Shown one piece after another: positions 45,594 to 55,101 of a stretch of 64,000 bases of DNA. The translations under genes and the position numbers were made by a program. Origin of the DNA: JACCZX01 sp963710675. Lineage in GTDB: Bacteria; Pseudomonadota; Gammaproteobacteria; Burkholderiales; Burkholderiaceae_F. The stretch is taken from positions 35,232 through 99,231 of the forward strand of contig CAVQBE010000014.1 of NCBI GenBank assembly GCA_963710675.1, read 5' to 3'. How positions within the stretch are numbered: the stretch's first letter is position 1; each line of letters starts with the position of its first letter. The notes beneath the pieces were generated by a model. It was not told where the DNA came from and did no database searches. It saw only the letters and a program-made list of their open reading frames with translations.

Positions 45594-45664
45594 GGGGTAC
45601 CGGTATCAGAAAGCTGCGCTATCTTGGCACTGCTGACACCCAAACAGTGCATCTACTCGTCGAC

Positions 45665-46270
45665 ATGTACGTAGCTCATTGGCCCACCGCGTTGTTGATC
45701 TACTACATCGTGTTATTTATCGTCGCGTTCGCCTGGCGCTCGATGCTGGTCTACCGCCGCAGCGGAATCAATCCACTGGTGCTGCCGTCGAGTTCCGACG
45801 CCTATGGATACGTCGCACGCGGATTCAAGATGACGATCGCCGGCATCGCCGCGGTAGTCATTGCGATTGCGTTCTGGCCTTCATGGCAAAGTTATTTCGG
45901 CCCTTGGGCCGTGCTGAGTAAGCCCGCATTTGCCTACGTTGGATGGGCTTTGCTTATCGCCACGCTGATCTGGCTCGTGATCGCGCAGTCGCAGATGGGC
46001 GCTTCGTGGCGCATCGGCATCGATGACAAGCATCGCACCGAGCTTGTGCAGCACGGCTTGTTCACGCGGTCTCGCAATCCGATCTTTCTGGCAATGCGCG
46101 TCAATCTGCTCGGTCTTTTTCTTATCTTTCCTTCAGCAGTAACCGCCGCGCTGTTGGTCGCAGGCGAAATCCTGATGCAAGTACAGGTGCGACTCGAGGA
46201 GCAGCATCTAACGAACCTGCACGGTGCCGCATACGACGCCTATCGGGCGAAAGTGCGGCGTTGGCTATGA
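45665..46270 (+). CDS. Isoprenylcysteine carboxyl methyltransferase (ICMT)-family protein
   Basis: The protein has 201 residues with about five transmembrane helices. The ICMT-family C-terminal motif reads LVQHGLFTRSRNPIFLAMRV, then EEQHLTNLHGAAYDAYRAKV. Bacterial members (PEMT/ICMT-like) methylate small molecules or lipids. The ATG at 45665 was used; a GTG at 45647 is an alternative. Confidence 0.85.
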   Translation: MYVAHWPTALLIYYIVLFIVAFAWRSMLVYRRSGINPLVLPSSSDAYGYVARGFKMTIAGIAAVVIAIAFWPSWQSYFGPWAVLSKPAFAYVGWALLIATLIWLVIAQSQMGASWRIGIDDKHRTELVQHGLFTRSRNPIFLAMRVNLLGLFLIFPSAVTAALLVAGEILMQVQVRLEEQHLTNLHGAAYDAYRAKVRRWL

Positions 46271-46435
46271 GCGCTTCAGCGCGACCGCCTCACTTAGCTT
46301 TATCTATTGACGTCTCGGACTGCAGGAAACCACGAGACGACCGGCGTTCCATTAACGCCTTCTCTGGAGAGAACGAGCATTGATACTCGTCTGTGCCGCC
46401 CAGCATCACGATCAGTGAAGCTTGTGGCAGGTGAG

Positions 46436-47207
46436 TTATTTCTTCGCCTTCGGCAGCGCGTACTCGACCTTGTTGTCGATGATCCGAAACGCGCCATCGC
46501 GCTCCATCTCCTCCACAAGCGCGCGCACTTCGTCCAGGCCCACTTTGCGGCCCAGATGACTTTCGATGTGATGTTCGAGCCCCTTGCGCTTCGCGGGCAG
46601 CTTTTTGCCCATGCGCTGCAGACTCGCGAGGACAAGTTGCTTCGGCGTGTCGACTGGCTTCGTCGCGTGCCGTGCGCCTGCCTTTACGTCTGACGGCGTC
46701 TTCGTGGCTGCCCTGGCCACCGGCTGTTTCCTCGCGGCCGACGTTTTCTTCGCCGCAGTTTTCTTCGCAACCACCGGCCGCGCCGGTGCGACTCGACGTT
46801 GCGGTGGTACTCAGCGCCGCACGAATCGTTGCGACGCGATGCGCCTCGAACCCCAGCGAGCGGATGTGCACGATCAGCGAGTCGAAGCCGCGGTCCTTCG
46901 AGATCACGAAAAAGCGCGCGGCGGTTCCACCTTCTTCATCGAGATGCTTTTGCAACAGGCGACCGAGGTAAAGCGAAATGTGAAAGTCCAGGACATCGGG
47001 GCCTTGACGGTCGCTTTGTATCAGCTGTACGTGCCCGCCGAGCGGCTGCAGCGCCTTGTACATGCCGACATCGAACTTGTTCTGATGTGCACCGTGAAAG
47101 ATCAGCACGCGAAAGCTCTCGCCCCGAAGCAGGCCGAGATCGGCCACTTGGGGCTGCACGTTCTCGAAGTCGATAAGTATGTAGGTAAGTGGCATCAAAG
47201 AGGGCAT
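46436..47207 (-). pseudogene. NYN/PIN-like nuclease-domain gene with a frameshift
   Basis: The first ~140 codons from 47207 encode a NYN (PIN-like) domain: PLTYILIDFENVQP, then SDRQGPDVLDFHISLYLG, then FFVISKDRGFDSLIVHIRS, with Asp residues in the expected acidic positions. After about 46790-46815 the frame turns to nonsense, while another frame carries a Lys/Ala-rich linker (VAKKTAAKKTSAARK) and a folded tail (LEHHIESHLGRKVGLDEVR, then GAFRIIDNKVEYALPK) to the stop at 46436. Related proteins have the same NYN, linker and tail plan in one frame. A single-base indel would restore it. Either the gene is broken or the assembly has an error here. Confidence 0.7.
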
Positions 47208-47225
47208 CAGAGAGCGTAACTGCTA

Positions 47226-47975
47226 TCAAATAAACGGCCGTATCAGTGCCTGCCCGATTGGCAACCACGGGGGCAGGCTTGCTAATCCTTCGACGAGCAG
47301 ACGAGCCGTAAACACGGCGAGGCCGACAAACCAGACCACATGGACGCGACGTCGCGTTGCGTACTGCCACGCGATGCAGGCAAGGATCGGGGCGACCAGC
47401 AGCAGCGTGCCGAGCCATAGGTTCTCAAGCGTGCCGGGGATGCGAGCGAGGTAGCGCACCCAGCCGATAAAGGCGAAGCTGTAGGCGGCAAACAGCATCA
47501 GCGTTCTGTGAACTTCCGGTTGGCGCCGATAGATGATCGCGGCGGTCAGAAAGCCGCTGAACATCAGCATGTCGAGCAGCGGCGCCGCGACAAACACGGC
47601 AGCCTCATCCAGCACTCCACCACGTGTCACGCGGAACGCAGCGAGTTGCAGGCCCGCGATCGTTCCGACGACTGCCGCAGCGTAACCATACGTTGCGAAG
47701 AGTGGGCCGAAGCGGCGATGCAGATTGACGCGATCTGCGCGAACGAACCAGGCCTGGGCAAACAGTATGGCGAGCCAGCCGAGAAACAGCGACGAGTGGA
47801 CGTGAACCAGAACATGGCCTGACCCGATATCCAGCGCGCTACCCGAGAGCAGCCGACCGTAGTATTGCGGCCAGAACCCGATCAGCGCGATCGCGAGCAT
47901 CAGCACCGGCAACGCCAGATAGAAATAGGTTCGCTTTCCGCGCGGCGGGGCGTTGACTGGCAACGACGTGCTCAC
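47226..47975 (-). CDS. Seven-helix membrane protein of unknown function
   Basis: The protein has 249 residues with about seven transmembrane helices. A His-rich membrane motif (HVLVHVHSSLFLGWLAILF) and a following NLHRRFGPLFATYG segment recur in several uncharacterised proteins. The next minus-strand gene upstream is the GFA protein at 47982, 6 bp away, so the two are likely co-transcribed. Confidence 0.7.
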   Translation of the reverse strand: MSTSLPVNAPPRGKRTYFYLALPVLMLAIALIGFWPQYYGRLLSGSALDIGSGHVLVHVHSSLFLGWLAILFAQAWFVRADRVNLHRRFGPLFATYGYAAAVVGTIAGLQLAAFRVTRGGVLDEAAVFVAAPLLDMLMFSGFLTAAIIYRRQPEVHRTLMLFAAYSFAFIGWVRYLARIPGTLENLWLGTLLLVAPILACIAWQYATRRRVHVVWFVGLAVFTARLLVEGLASLPPWLPIGQALIRPFI

Positions 47976-47981
47976 GTTGTT

Positions 47982-48383
47982 CTACTCACGTGGCCGCTTT
48001 GGAACATCTTCGATATCGCCTGTCCAACTCAGTGCCGAGTCGCACCAGATCTGCACCGTTGGAACAAGCTGGCGTCGCTGGGCAATGCATCCAACTCTGA
48101 GCCCGTACGTTTTCGGGTTCTCGACAGCATGCGCGTAAATTGGCGATCCGCACCGCGGGCAGAAGGCCTGTGCGCGCTTTGCTCCGCTGTCGCCGGTTTT
48201 GATATAGATCTTCGGCGACCCACTTCGCAACTCGAAGTCCTTGATCAGCGTCGGCACGGTGACGCGAAACGCCGTGCCGGTGAGGTTTTGGCAATCAGTG
48301 CAGTGACAAATCGACACACGCGCCGGATCGACGATTGCTTCGTACGATATGTCACCGCAATGACATGCCCCTTGTATTCTCAT
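47982..48383 (-). CDS. GFA-family protein, second copy
   Basis: This 133-residue member has the zinc cysteines CHCGDISY, CHCTDCQNLTG and CPRCGSPIY. The start at 48383 places the domain at the N-terminus (MRIQGACHCG). It is related to the GFA protein at 28033 and probably co-transcribed with the membrane protein at 47226. Confidence 0.85.
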   Translation of the reverse strand: MRIQGACHCGDISYEAIVDPARVSICHCTDCQNLTGTAFRVTVPTLIKDFELRSGSPKIYIKTGDSGAKRAQAFCPRCGSPIYAHAVENPKTYGLRVGCIAQRRQLVPTVQIWCDSALSWTGDIEDVPKRPRE

Positions 48384-48408
48384 AAACACCTGATACTTGA
48401 TAAACAGA

Positions 48409-49416
48409 GTGCCGAATCTAGTCCGTATCGCGACGCTGGTGTGCATGTTGTTGAGCTCAAGCGCGTTCGCCGCCGATGAGTGCGCTGGCCGGCAGGCGGC
48501 CGGCTATCGAGTGCTGAGATGGAAAACGGCCGCAAAGTGGCGGTGTGGTATCCGGCGGCGGCCAGCGAGCAGCCGATGGCGTACTCGCGCTCGACCGGTG
48601 GCTTCATGGGCAGCGTTGCGAAAGATGCGCCGGCTGCCGCATGCCCGCGCGTGCCGCTGCGTGCTTTTCTCGCATGGGCTTGGCGGCTGCGCGCTGCAGA
48701 CACTGTTCTTGACCGAAGAGCTGGCGCGGCACGGTTACATCGTCGCTGCACCAGATCACAAGGATGGCGTCTGTGCGAATCGGCAGCGACGAGCACAACT
48801 TTGCCAACATGCGCACGGATCAATCGTTCCTCCAGCCCGACCGCTGGAGCGACCGCAGTCAGAGAGATCGCTTGCTCGACTTGCGCGCGGTTATCGATCT
48901 GATTGCGAACGATCCGCAGCTCGGCTCCGCCGTGGATGTGCAACGCGTGGGCCTCATCGGCCATTCGCTCGGCGGCTACACAGCGATCGGAATGGCTGGC
49001 GGCTGGACCTCGTGGAAGCACACGGACGTAAAAGCAGTGCTCGCGCTTTCGCCATACGTGTTGCCGTTTATCACGCGGGGAACGCTTGCGCGGCTCGATG
49101 TGCCGGTGATGTACCAGGGCGCACAGTTCGACTGGGGCAATCACGCCCAGCCTCGAAGGCGCGCAGGGCGCTTATGCGCTGACGCCGTCGCCGAAGTATT
49201 TCGTAAAGCTAAAGGGCGGCACGCACCTCGAGTGGACCAACCTCCTGTGCTTCGGGCCAGCCAAACGTCGTGGCATGCCTAAAAGCAAAGCCCAACGCGT
49301 ACCTGATCGACTCGCTATGGAATCGAATTTCTCGATCGACATCTGAAGGACAAACCTTCTGCATTGCTCGCGGGTATAGGCACTGGGCTGGACGTTTATC
49401 GATTCGAGCTGCCGTA
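48409..49416 (+). pseudogene. Alpha/beta hydrolase pseudogene with several frameshifts
   Basis: A signal peptide (VCMLLSSSAFAAD) opens at GTG 48409. Homologous pieces then appear in different frames: NGRKVAVWYPAAASEQ (third frame), VLFSHGLGGCALQTLFL (first frame), then DEHNFANMRTDQSFL and the nucleophile motif GLIGHSLGGYTAIG (another frame), LEGAQGAYALTPSPKYF, and finally FLDRHLKDKPSALLAG, ending at 49416. The order of the pieces matches a dienelactone-hydrolase-like enzyme. At least four shifts are needed to join them, so this is a dead gene, not a single sequencing error. Confidence 0.75.
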
Positions 49417-49516
49417 GCATCCCAGCGGTGCTCCCAATAGGTACACCAAAACATCAGGAGTTCGAAGTGAAGCGGCTGACGGACCGGCGCAACTGGCGCG
49501 TTGCGATTGACATTAT

Positions 49517-50263
49517 GTGCACGCGCTTTTGACAATGGATGTGCAAACTGCTGCTTACGCAACGCCACGCGCAGCACTGGCAGCAGGTGCGCGTGACGCG
49601 CTGGGCGCTCCGATTGCCGTGCTGGCCGCGGGCTACGTTGGCTACGGCGCGCTGGCTTCGGGTTTCGACTTTCCACTGCTGTTGATCGTTGCTTCGTCGC
49701 TGTTGATCTTTGCGCTTCCCGGCCAGCTGATCATGCTCGAAATGCATGCCGTGAGCGCGCAGCTCGTGCTCACCATTCTCGCGGTCAGTCTGTCGGCTTC
49801 ACGGTTCTTGCCGATGACGACCGTGCTGTCGGCAATGATGCGGCATCCCCGCTACTCCAGCTGGCAAATGTACGCATCTGCGCACGTGCTCGCGATGACC
49901 GGCTGGGTGGCAGCGATTAACCGCGTTCCGCAACTGCCAGCTGAACAGCGCTTGCCCTACTTTCTAGGTTTCGCCCTGCTCTGCTGGATCGCATGCGCTG
50001 CAGCGAGCGCCGTCGGATATTTCCTCGCGGGTCAGATGAGCGAGCTCGTCAAACTCGGCCTGGTGTTCATGAATCCGCTCTACTTTCTGCTGATCCTCAC
50101 CGGTGAAACGAAGGCTGCGCTCGGACGCCTTGCGCTTGCTGCGGGAGCGATCACGGGACCGATCGCCCATGCGATCGCCCCTCAGTGGAGTCTGCTTGCC
50201 GCCGGGCTTGTAGGCGGCAGTGTCGCCTACGCTTTGCATCGCTGGAGGGGACAGCGTGAGTAG
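49517..50263 (+). CDS. azlC: AzlC-family branched-chain amino acid exporter subunit
   Basis: This 248-residue polytopic protein has AzlC features: GARDALGAPIAVLAAGYVGYG, LPGQLIMLEMHAV, and the ASRFLPMTTVLSAM motif. With AzlD it exports branched-chain amino acids or analogues. The first start is GTG 49517; ATG 49535 is an alternative, and neither has a strong binding site. It overlaps azlD by eight bases. Confidence 0.85.
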   Translation: MHALLTMDVQTAAYATPRAALAAGARDALGAPIAVLAAGYVGYGALASGFDFPLLLIVASSLLIFALPGQLIMLEMHAVSAQLVLTILAVSLSASRFLPMTTVLSAMMRHPRYSSWQMYASAHVLAMTGWVAAINRVPQLPAEQRLPYFLGFALLCWIACAAASAVGYFLAGQMSELVKLGLVFMNPLYFLLILTGETKAALGRLALAAGAITGPIAHAIAPQWSLLAAGLVGGSVAYALHRWRGQRE

Positions 50264-50594
50264 TGCCGGTGCGGCTGACTTATGGGTACTGATCATTGCC
50301 TGTGCTGCCGGGACGTATCTTTGGCGTGCGCTTGGGGTTGCAGTCGCCGGCCGGCTTGATCCCAATGGTGCGGTGCTTAGCTGGATGGCGTGTGTGGCAC
50401 TTGCGATGATCGCTGGGCTCGTGGCGCGCATGCTGATCGAACCGGTAGGCGTGCTGACAACGACGAGCCTGTCCGAGCGGCTCGGCGCGACGGCCTGTGC
50501 ACTCGTGGTGTACTTCGCTCTCACGCGACGCAACCTGCTGGCGGGTGTGATCAGCGGGTGCGTCGCGATTGTGTTGCTGCAGTTGTTGCGCTAG
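50256..50594 (+). CDS. azlD: AzlD-family branched-chain amino acid exporter subunit
   Basis: This small, 112-residue polytopic membrane protein starts at a GTG at 50256, inside the azlC stop region (overlap of eight bases, GGAGGGGACAGC upstream). It has the AzlD-type pattern of three or four helices. It is the obligate partner of AzlC. Confidence 0.8.
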   Translation: MSSAGAADLWVLIIACAAGTYLWRALGVAVAGRLDPNGAVLSWMACVALAMIAGLVARMLIEPVGVLTTTSLSERLGATACALVVYFALTRRNLLAGVISGCVAIVLLQLLR

Positions 50595-50728
50595 AACGCG
50601 CGACGACTTTGACCATATGCGACGTGACTGGCGGGCAATCGCGGGTCGCTGCAAGCTACCCTCGGTCATAAAATAGAGCGTCTAATTCTTGCTCGAACAC
50701 GACGCAGATAAAGAGTAAGGAGTCGCAG

Positions 50729-51718
50729 ATGCAGGCCGTTTCGAGACGCGATGTGATCAACACGCTCGGTGCCGTTGCTGTCGGCACCTCACTGCCACTG
50801 CGCCTGGCCGCGCAGTCAGCGAAGATGCAATCGTGGCCGCTCGCAACTGCTCAGCGCACCGGCATTCACGATGTCGCTCCCGCATCCGATGGCGGTGTTT
50901 GGTTCAGCGCGCAGCGCAGCGGCCATCTTGGCTACTTCGACCCGAAAACCGGTAAAACGGAACTTATTGCGCTCGGCAAAGGGTCATCGCCGCACGGCGT
51001 TATCCAGGGTCCCGATAAGGCCGCGTGGCTTACCGACAGCGGCATGAACGCCATCGTGCGAGTGGGCTGGCCCGATCGTGCGGTGCGCGTGTTTGCGTTG
51101 CCCGAAGGCTCGCGCAATGCCAATCTAAACACGGCTGCTTTCGACGGTGACGGCGATCTGTGGTTTACCGGCCAGAACGGCGTGGTCGGCAAAGTTGCCG
51201 TCAAGACGGGGCAGGTGACAGCGAAGGAATCGCCGCGCGGTCGCGGGCCGTATGGCATCTGCACGACGCCGAGCGGCGATGTCTGGTGGTGTTCACTCGC
51301 GGGCTCCTACATCGCACGCATCGATCGGCGCACTGGAGACTCGATCGTTGTCGAGCCGCCGACGAAGAATCAGGGTGCACGCCGCGTGTGGAGCGACAGC
51401 AAGGGACGCATCTGGGTCAGCGAATGGCTCAGCGGAAATTTGTCGATGCATAACCCTGCGTCAAAAACCTGGTCCGCGTGGAAGCCGCCCGGCGACGGCC
51501 CGCGGCCGTATGCGGTGTACGTCGACGAGCGCGACAAGGTATGGCTCAGCGATTGGGGGAGCAATGCAATGCTGCGGTTTGATCCGAGCAATGAGACGTT
51601 CGAACGGTTCGCGTTTCCGCGCGAAGCGGCCAACGTCCGGCAGATTCTTGGCCGCGCCGGAGAGGTATGGCTTCCGGAAAGCGGGACTGAACACATTTCC
51701 GTGATTCACACGGCGTGA
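50729..51718 (+). CDS. Vgb-like (virginiamycin B lyase family) beta-propeller protein
   Basis: The protein has 329 residues with a signal-like N-terminus (twin-Arg absent; RRDVINTLGAVAVGTSL is Tat-like with RRD). The body is a repeat of blades such as DGDLWFTGQNGVVGKV, SGDVWWCSLAGSYIARID and GRIWVSEWLSGNLS, characteristic of streptogramin-lyase propellers. The lyase activity needs a specific His not securely identified here, so a general seven-blade propeller is the safer call. Confidence 0.8.
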   Translation: MQAVSRRDVINTLGAVAVGTSLPLRLAAQSAKMQSWPLATAQRTGIHDVAPASDGGVWFSAQRSGHLGYFDPKTGKTELIALGKGSSPHGVIQGPDKAAWLTDSGMNAIVRVGWPDRAVRVFALPEGSRNANLNTAAFDGDGDLWFTGQNGVVGKVAVKTGQVTAKESPRGRGPYGICTTPSGDVWWCSLAGSYIARIDRRTGDSIVVEPPTKNQGARRVWSDSKGRIWVSEWLSGNLSMHNPASKTWSAWKPPGDGPRPYAVYVDERDKVWLSDWGSNAMLRFDPSNETFERFAFPREAANVRQILGRAGEVWLPESGTEHISVIHTA

Positions 51719-51872
51719 GTTACTGCGTAGTCAAGTCACGAGCGCTGGCGCAATCTGACCTGCACGCTGCTCGGCATCATCGTGAAAGAAAACACTTCTT
51801 CGGTGCGCGGCGAATCGGATCGCAATAGGTTTCGACGCTGCACCGAATATCGCAAATTCTTAGGGAGATTCT

Positions 51873-52319
51873 ATGAGGACGAAGTCCGCACCACTTCTTC
51901 CAATGTGGGAAAACGCGGCGCATGCAATCACTGAGTGGACCGGAAAGCCGTGGACGTTTGCTGCTGCTGTTCTGATTATTGTCCTGTGGGCGGGCACCGG
52001 TCCGTTGTTCGGCTTTTCCGATACGTGGCAACTCGTCATCAACACCGGAACCACCATCATCACCTTTCTGATGGTCTTCGTCATTCAGCAGACTCAGAAT
52101 AAAGATACGCAGGCGCTCGAGCTAAAGCTGAACGAGATCGTCGCTGCCATTGCCGGCGCTAGTAATCGCCTGATCGACGTAGAAAGTCTGACGTCTGCCG
52201 AGCTGGCGCTACTGCATAGCCATTACTGCGAATTGGCAGAGCTGGCAAGAAAGGATAGTTCTCTGACCAAATCTCATTCCATCGAGGAGGCTCTGACACG
52301 GCATAAGGCGAAGAAGTGA
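51873..52319 (+). CDS. Low-affinity iron permease family protein
   Basis: The protein has 148 residues with two transmembrane helices (FAAAVLIIVLWAGTGPLFG, then TTIITFLMVFVIQQTQNKDT). The QQTQNKDTQALELKLNE motif is the family hallmark of PF04120. It may import iron or act as a regulator of membrane potential; no role is shown here. Confidence 0.85.
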   Translation: MRTKSAPLLPMWENAAHAITEWTGKPWTFAAAVLIIVLWAGTGPLFGFSDTWQLVINTGTTIITFLMVFVIQQTQNKDTQALELKLNEIVAAIAGASNRLIDVESLTSAELALLHSHYCELAELARKDSSLTKSHSIEEALTRHKAKK

Positions 52320-52328
52320 GTTCCCACA

Positions 52329-52784
52329 ATGGCAACGACGGACGTGCATGATCTGAGCAGGTTTCTCGAAGCGCAACAGGGCACCTATGAGGTGGCGCTT
52401 TCGGAGATCAGGCAAGGGCAGAAGCGCTCGCACTGGATGTGGTTTGTCTTCCCGCAGTACGCTGGACTAGGAGTCAGCCCAACTTCGCAACGCTATGCGA
52501 TCAACAGCGTGGCAGAGGCCGAGGAATATCTGAAAGATCCCGTGCTCGGTCGACGGCTGTTGGAGTGCGCAGACGCACTCTTGCGCCTAGAAGGGCGCTC
52601 TGTGCAACAGATCTTTGGTTTTCCCGATGACATGAAGCTGAGGTCATGCGCGACTTTATTCGCCCATGTTTCGCCGGCCGGCTCGGTCTTCGAGCGCCTG
52701 CTGCAGAAGTACTTTGGCGGTGAGCGTGATGAAAAGACGCTGCGACTGCTGAGCGGGCACGACGCGTTTCGCCCTCGCTGTTGA
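52329..52784 (+). CDS. DUF1810 family protein
   Basis: The protein has 151 residues of the DUF1810 family: RFLEAQQGTYEVALSEIRQG, then SHWMWFVFPQ, then SQRYAINSVAEAEEYLKDPV. Function unknown. It starts 9 bp after the iron-permease-family gene and is probably co-transcribed with it. Confidence 0.85.
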   Translation: MATTDVHDLSRFLEAQQGTYEVALSEIRQGQKRSHWMWFVFPQYAGLGVSPTSQRYAINSVAEAEEYLKDPVLGRRLLECADALLRLEGRSVQQIFGFPDDMKLRSCATLFAHVSPAGSVFERLLQKYFGGERDEKTLRLLSGHDAFRPRC

Positions 52785-52893
52785 ACTGCAGCACCTTAAC
52801 CCGGAAGCAAGTCCCGTTTGATACTTGAATTCATGATGATCCATAATCGTCGCGCGCAGGTATCGCTGCGTTCAGAAGAAACGAGGAGACATC

Positions 52894-54144
52894 ATGGTTA
52901 CTAGAGTCGCAGTTGCAGCGGTATCGCTGCTTTCGCTCGTCGCGTGCGGGCATATGAGCCCAACGCCCGCGCCGGTCGTGACGACGACAGCGGCGGTAAC
53001 ACCCGGGACCGCTGCTCCGCCGCCTGCATGGCAGCAAGGCCGCGCACCGGACCAGGCAAGTTCGAAGCTCGCGCCGCACGCGGGTCGAATGACCGCTACT
53101 CCGGTCAGTGAAATCCCGTTATCGAATTTCAAATTGCCGCCTGGCTTCAAGGCCGAGGTCTGGGCAACCGGCATCCCGGGCGCACGTGCCATGGCACGTG
53201 GTGACAGCGGCAAGATCTATATCGGCACGCGAGGCATCGGTCGTGTGTACGAGGTGACGGACACGGGTGCCCAGCGTACAAGCCGCGTCGTTGTAGACAA
53301 GCTCACACAGCCGGCCGGCGTCGCCATCAAAGACGGCGCGCTTTACGTGATCGCGATCGATAAGGCATTGCGCTACGACGGCATCGAAAAGAATCCAACG
53401 GTCGCACCTGTTGACATGACCGCTGCGTTCGCACTACCGAAGGAACAGCATCACAACTGGAAATACATTGCCTTCGGTCCGGACAACAAGCTCTACGTGC
53501 CGTTCGGTGCGCCTTGCAACATCTGCGAGCCAACCGCCGAATACGCGCAGATTCGCAGATACAACGCCGATGGTTCCGGAATGGAAGTGATCGCGCGCGG
53601 AGTACGCAATACGCAAGGCTTTGCGTGGCACCCGACAACAAAAGAGATGTGGTTCACGGATCATGGCCGTGACTGGATGGGTGACAACGAGCCTGAAGAC
53701 GAACTGAACCGGATGTCGAAGACCGGGGCGAACTTCGGATTCCCGTACTGCCACGCCAACGCCCTTCCCGACAAGGACATTAAGAAAGCCAACCCATGCG
53801 ACGGCGTAACGTTGCCGGTGACGACGATGGGCCCGCACACGGCGGTAATGGGCGTGCACTTTTACACCGGCACGATGTTTCCGCCGGAATATCGCAACGT
53901 GATGTTTGTTGCGCGCAAGGGCTCCTGGAATCGGACGCAAAAAGCGGGCTATGACGTCGTAACGGTACGCACAGATGCCGATGGCAAGAATGCGAAAGTG
54001 GAACCCTTTATGACGGGCTTCCTCGACGCCAAGAATGACGCATTCAGCGGGCGGCCGACATACATGCTGCAGCTGCCCGATGGCTCACTGCTCGTATCGG
54101 ATGAGCAGCTCGGGGCCATCTATCGCATCACGTATGCACGTTGA
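52894..54144 (+). CDS. PQQ-dependent sorbosone dehydrogenase-like lipoprotein
   Basis: The protein has 416 residues with a lipobox (LSLVACGH). The beta-propeller body has sugar-dehydrogenase features: NFKLPPGFKAEVWATG, HHNWKYIAFGPDNKLYV, ARGVRNTQGFAWHP, and TDHGRDWMGDNEPEDELNR, ending with QLPDGSLLVSDEQLGAIY. It resembles L-sorbosone dehydrogenases (PF07995). The cytochrome c gene at 54134 overlaps its last bases, so it is the likely electron acceptor. Confidence 0.88.
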   Translation: MVTRVAVAAVSLLSLVACGHMSPTPAPVVTTTAAVTPGTAAPPPAWQQGRAPDQASSKLAPHAGRMTATPVSEIPLSNFKLPPGFKAEVWATGIPGARAMARGDSGKIYIGTRGIGRVYEVTDTGAQRTSRVVVDKLTQPAGVAIKDGALYVIAIDKALRYDGIEKNPTVAPVDMTAAFALPKEQHHNWKYIAFGPDNKLYVPFGAPCNICEPTAEYAQIRRYNADGSGMEVIARGVRNTQGFAWHPTTKEMWFTDHGRDWMGDNEPEDELNRMSKTGANFGFPYCHANALPDKDIKKANPCDGVTLPVTTMGPHTAVMGVHFYTGTMFPPEYRNVMFVARKGSWNRTQKAGYDVVTVRTDADGKNAKVEPFMTGFLDAKNDAFSGRPTYMLQLPDGSLLVSDEQLGAIYRITYAR

Positions 54145-54727
54145 GCGCCGAACGCGCTCATGGGCGGGGCTGGCTAGTGCATCGCTGCTGTTTTTATACG
54201 GCGCCGCACCGGCGCAACAGCCCCCGCCTGCAACCGTCGCAGTCTGCAATGCTTGCCACGGGCCAGGAGGCAACTCGCAAATTGCGCTGACTCCTTCGCT
54301 GGCCGGCCAGCCGAAGTTATTCATCGAAAACCAATTGGTGTTGATTCGCGAGGGCTTGCGCGACGTTCCGCAGATGAAAGACATCGTCACCGGTATGAGT
54401 GACGAAACCATCATCGCGCTCGCGCAGCACTTTGCCGCAGAGAAGCCGGTACCGAAGCCCGGCGCTGCGGCTCACGAGAAGGCCAGCCTCGGGGCCGCTA
54501 CCGCTAGCCAATTGTTATGCGGCACCTGTCATTTGTCTGACTACTCCGGGCAGAACCAAGTGCCGCGGCTGGCGGGCCAGGATGAGCCGTACCTCGTACA
54601 CTCGATGAAGCAGTTTCGAGATAATCCTGGCCCCGGCCGCGACACGATCATGGCTGCAGTGCTCCGCGGTTTGAGCGATGCGGACTTGGCCAATCTCGCG
54701 CATTACCTCGCTACGTTCAAGCCATAG
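54134..54727 (+). CDS. Di-haem cytochrome c (c4-like)
   Basis: The protein has 197 residues with a signal peptide and two haem motifs: CNACH (near residue 40) and CGTCH (about 130). The repeats (LAGQPKLFIENQLVLIREG and LAGQDEPYLVHSMKQFRDN) are typical of c4-type dimers. The gene starts inside the stop region of the sorbosone dehydrogenase-like gene (11 bp overlap), so it probably receives electrons from it. Confidence 0.9.
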   Translation: MHVERRTRSWAGLASASLLFLYGAAPAQQPPPATVAVCNACHGPGGNSQIALTPSLAGQPKLFIENQLVLIREGLRDVPQMKDIVTGMSDETIIALAQHFAAEKPVPKPGAAAHEKASLGAATASQLLCGTCHLSDYSGQNQVPRLAGQDEPYLVHSMKQFRDNPGPGRDTIMAAVLRGLSDADLANLAHYLATFKP

Positions 54728-54738
54728 TAGCTTGCTGA

Positions 54739-55092
54739 TCAACGAGCGAGGCTAGGGTCCGCGGCCTCTGCGAGCGCGATGGAATTGCCATCGGGATCCT
54801 TGATCATCAGTGTCTTCACCTTCTGGGTCGACGTACGGTGGCTGGTGTCGATGTTCAACTTCTTTAGCCGCGCTACTTCTTCTTCGATGTTGCTTACGGC
54901 CAGCGTGCAGGAGCCCGAGCCGGCGCGCTCGGGGAGTTGATACACCTGCAGCCACCCGCCTCGCTCAAAGCTCCACTCAGCGACTTCCGGCATCGGCTTG
55001 GTTGGCGCCTTGCAAAGGAGCGCTTCGTACCATTTGACCGCTGCGTTCAGGTCACGAACCGCAACGCTGGCGATTGCGTTGATGATTGACAT
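54739..55092 (-). CDS. VOC-superfamily (glyoxalase-like) protein
   Basis: The protein has 117 residues of the vicinal-oxygen-chelate fold: IASVAVRDLNAAVKWYEALL, then WLQVYQL, then IKDPDGNSIALAEA. It is the last gene of the ArsR operon that runs from 58303 to here. The substrate is unknown. Confidence 0.88.
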   Translation of the reverse strand: MSIINAIASVAVRDLNAAVKWYEALLCKAPTKPMPEVAEWSFERGGWLQVYQLPERAGSGSCTLAVSNIEEEVARLKKLNIDTSHRTSTQKVKTLMIKDPDGNSIALAEAADPSLAR

Positions 55093-55101
55093 TGCTGCGT
55101 C

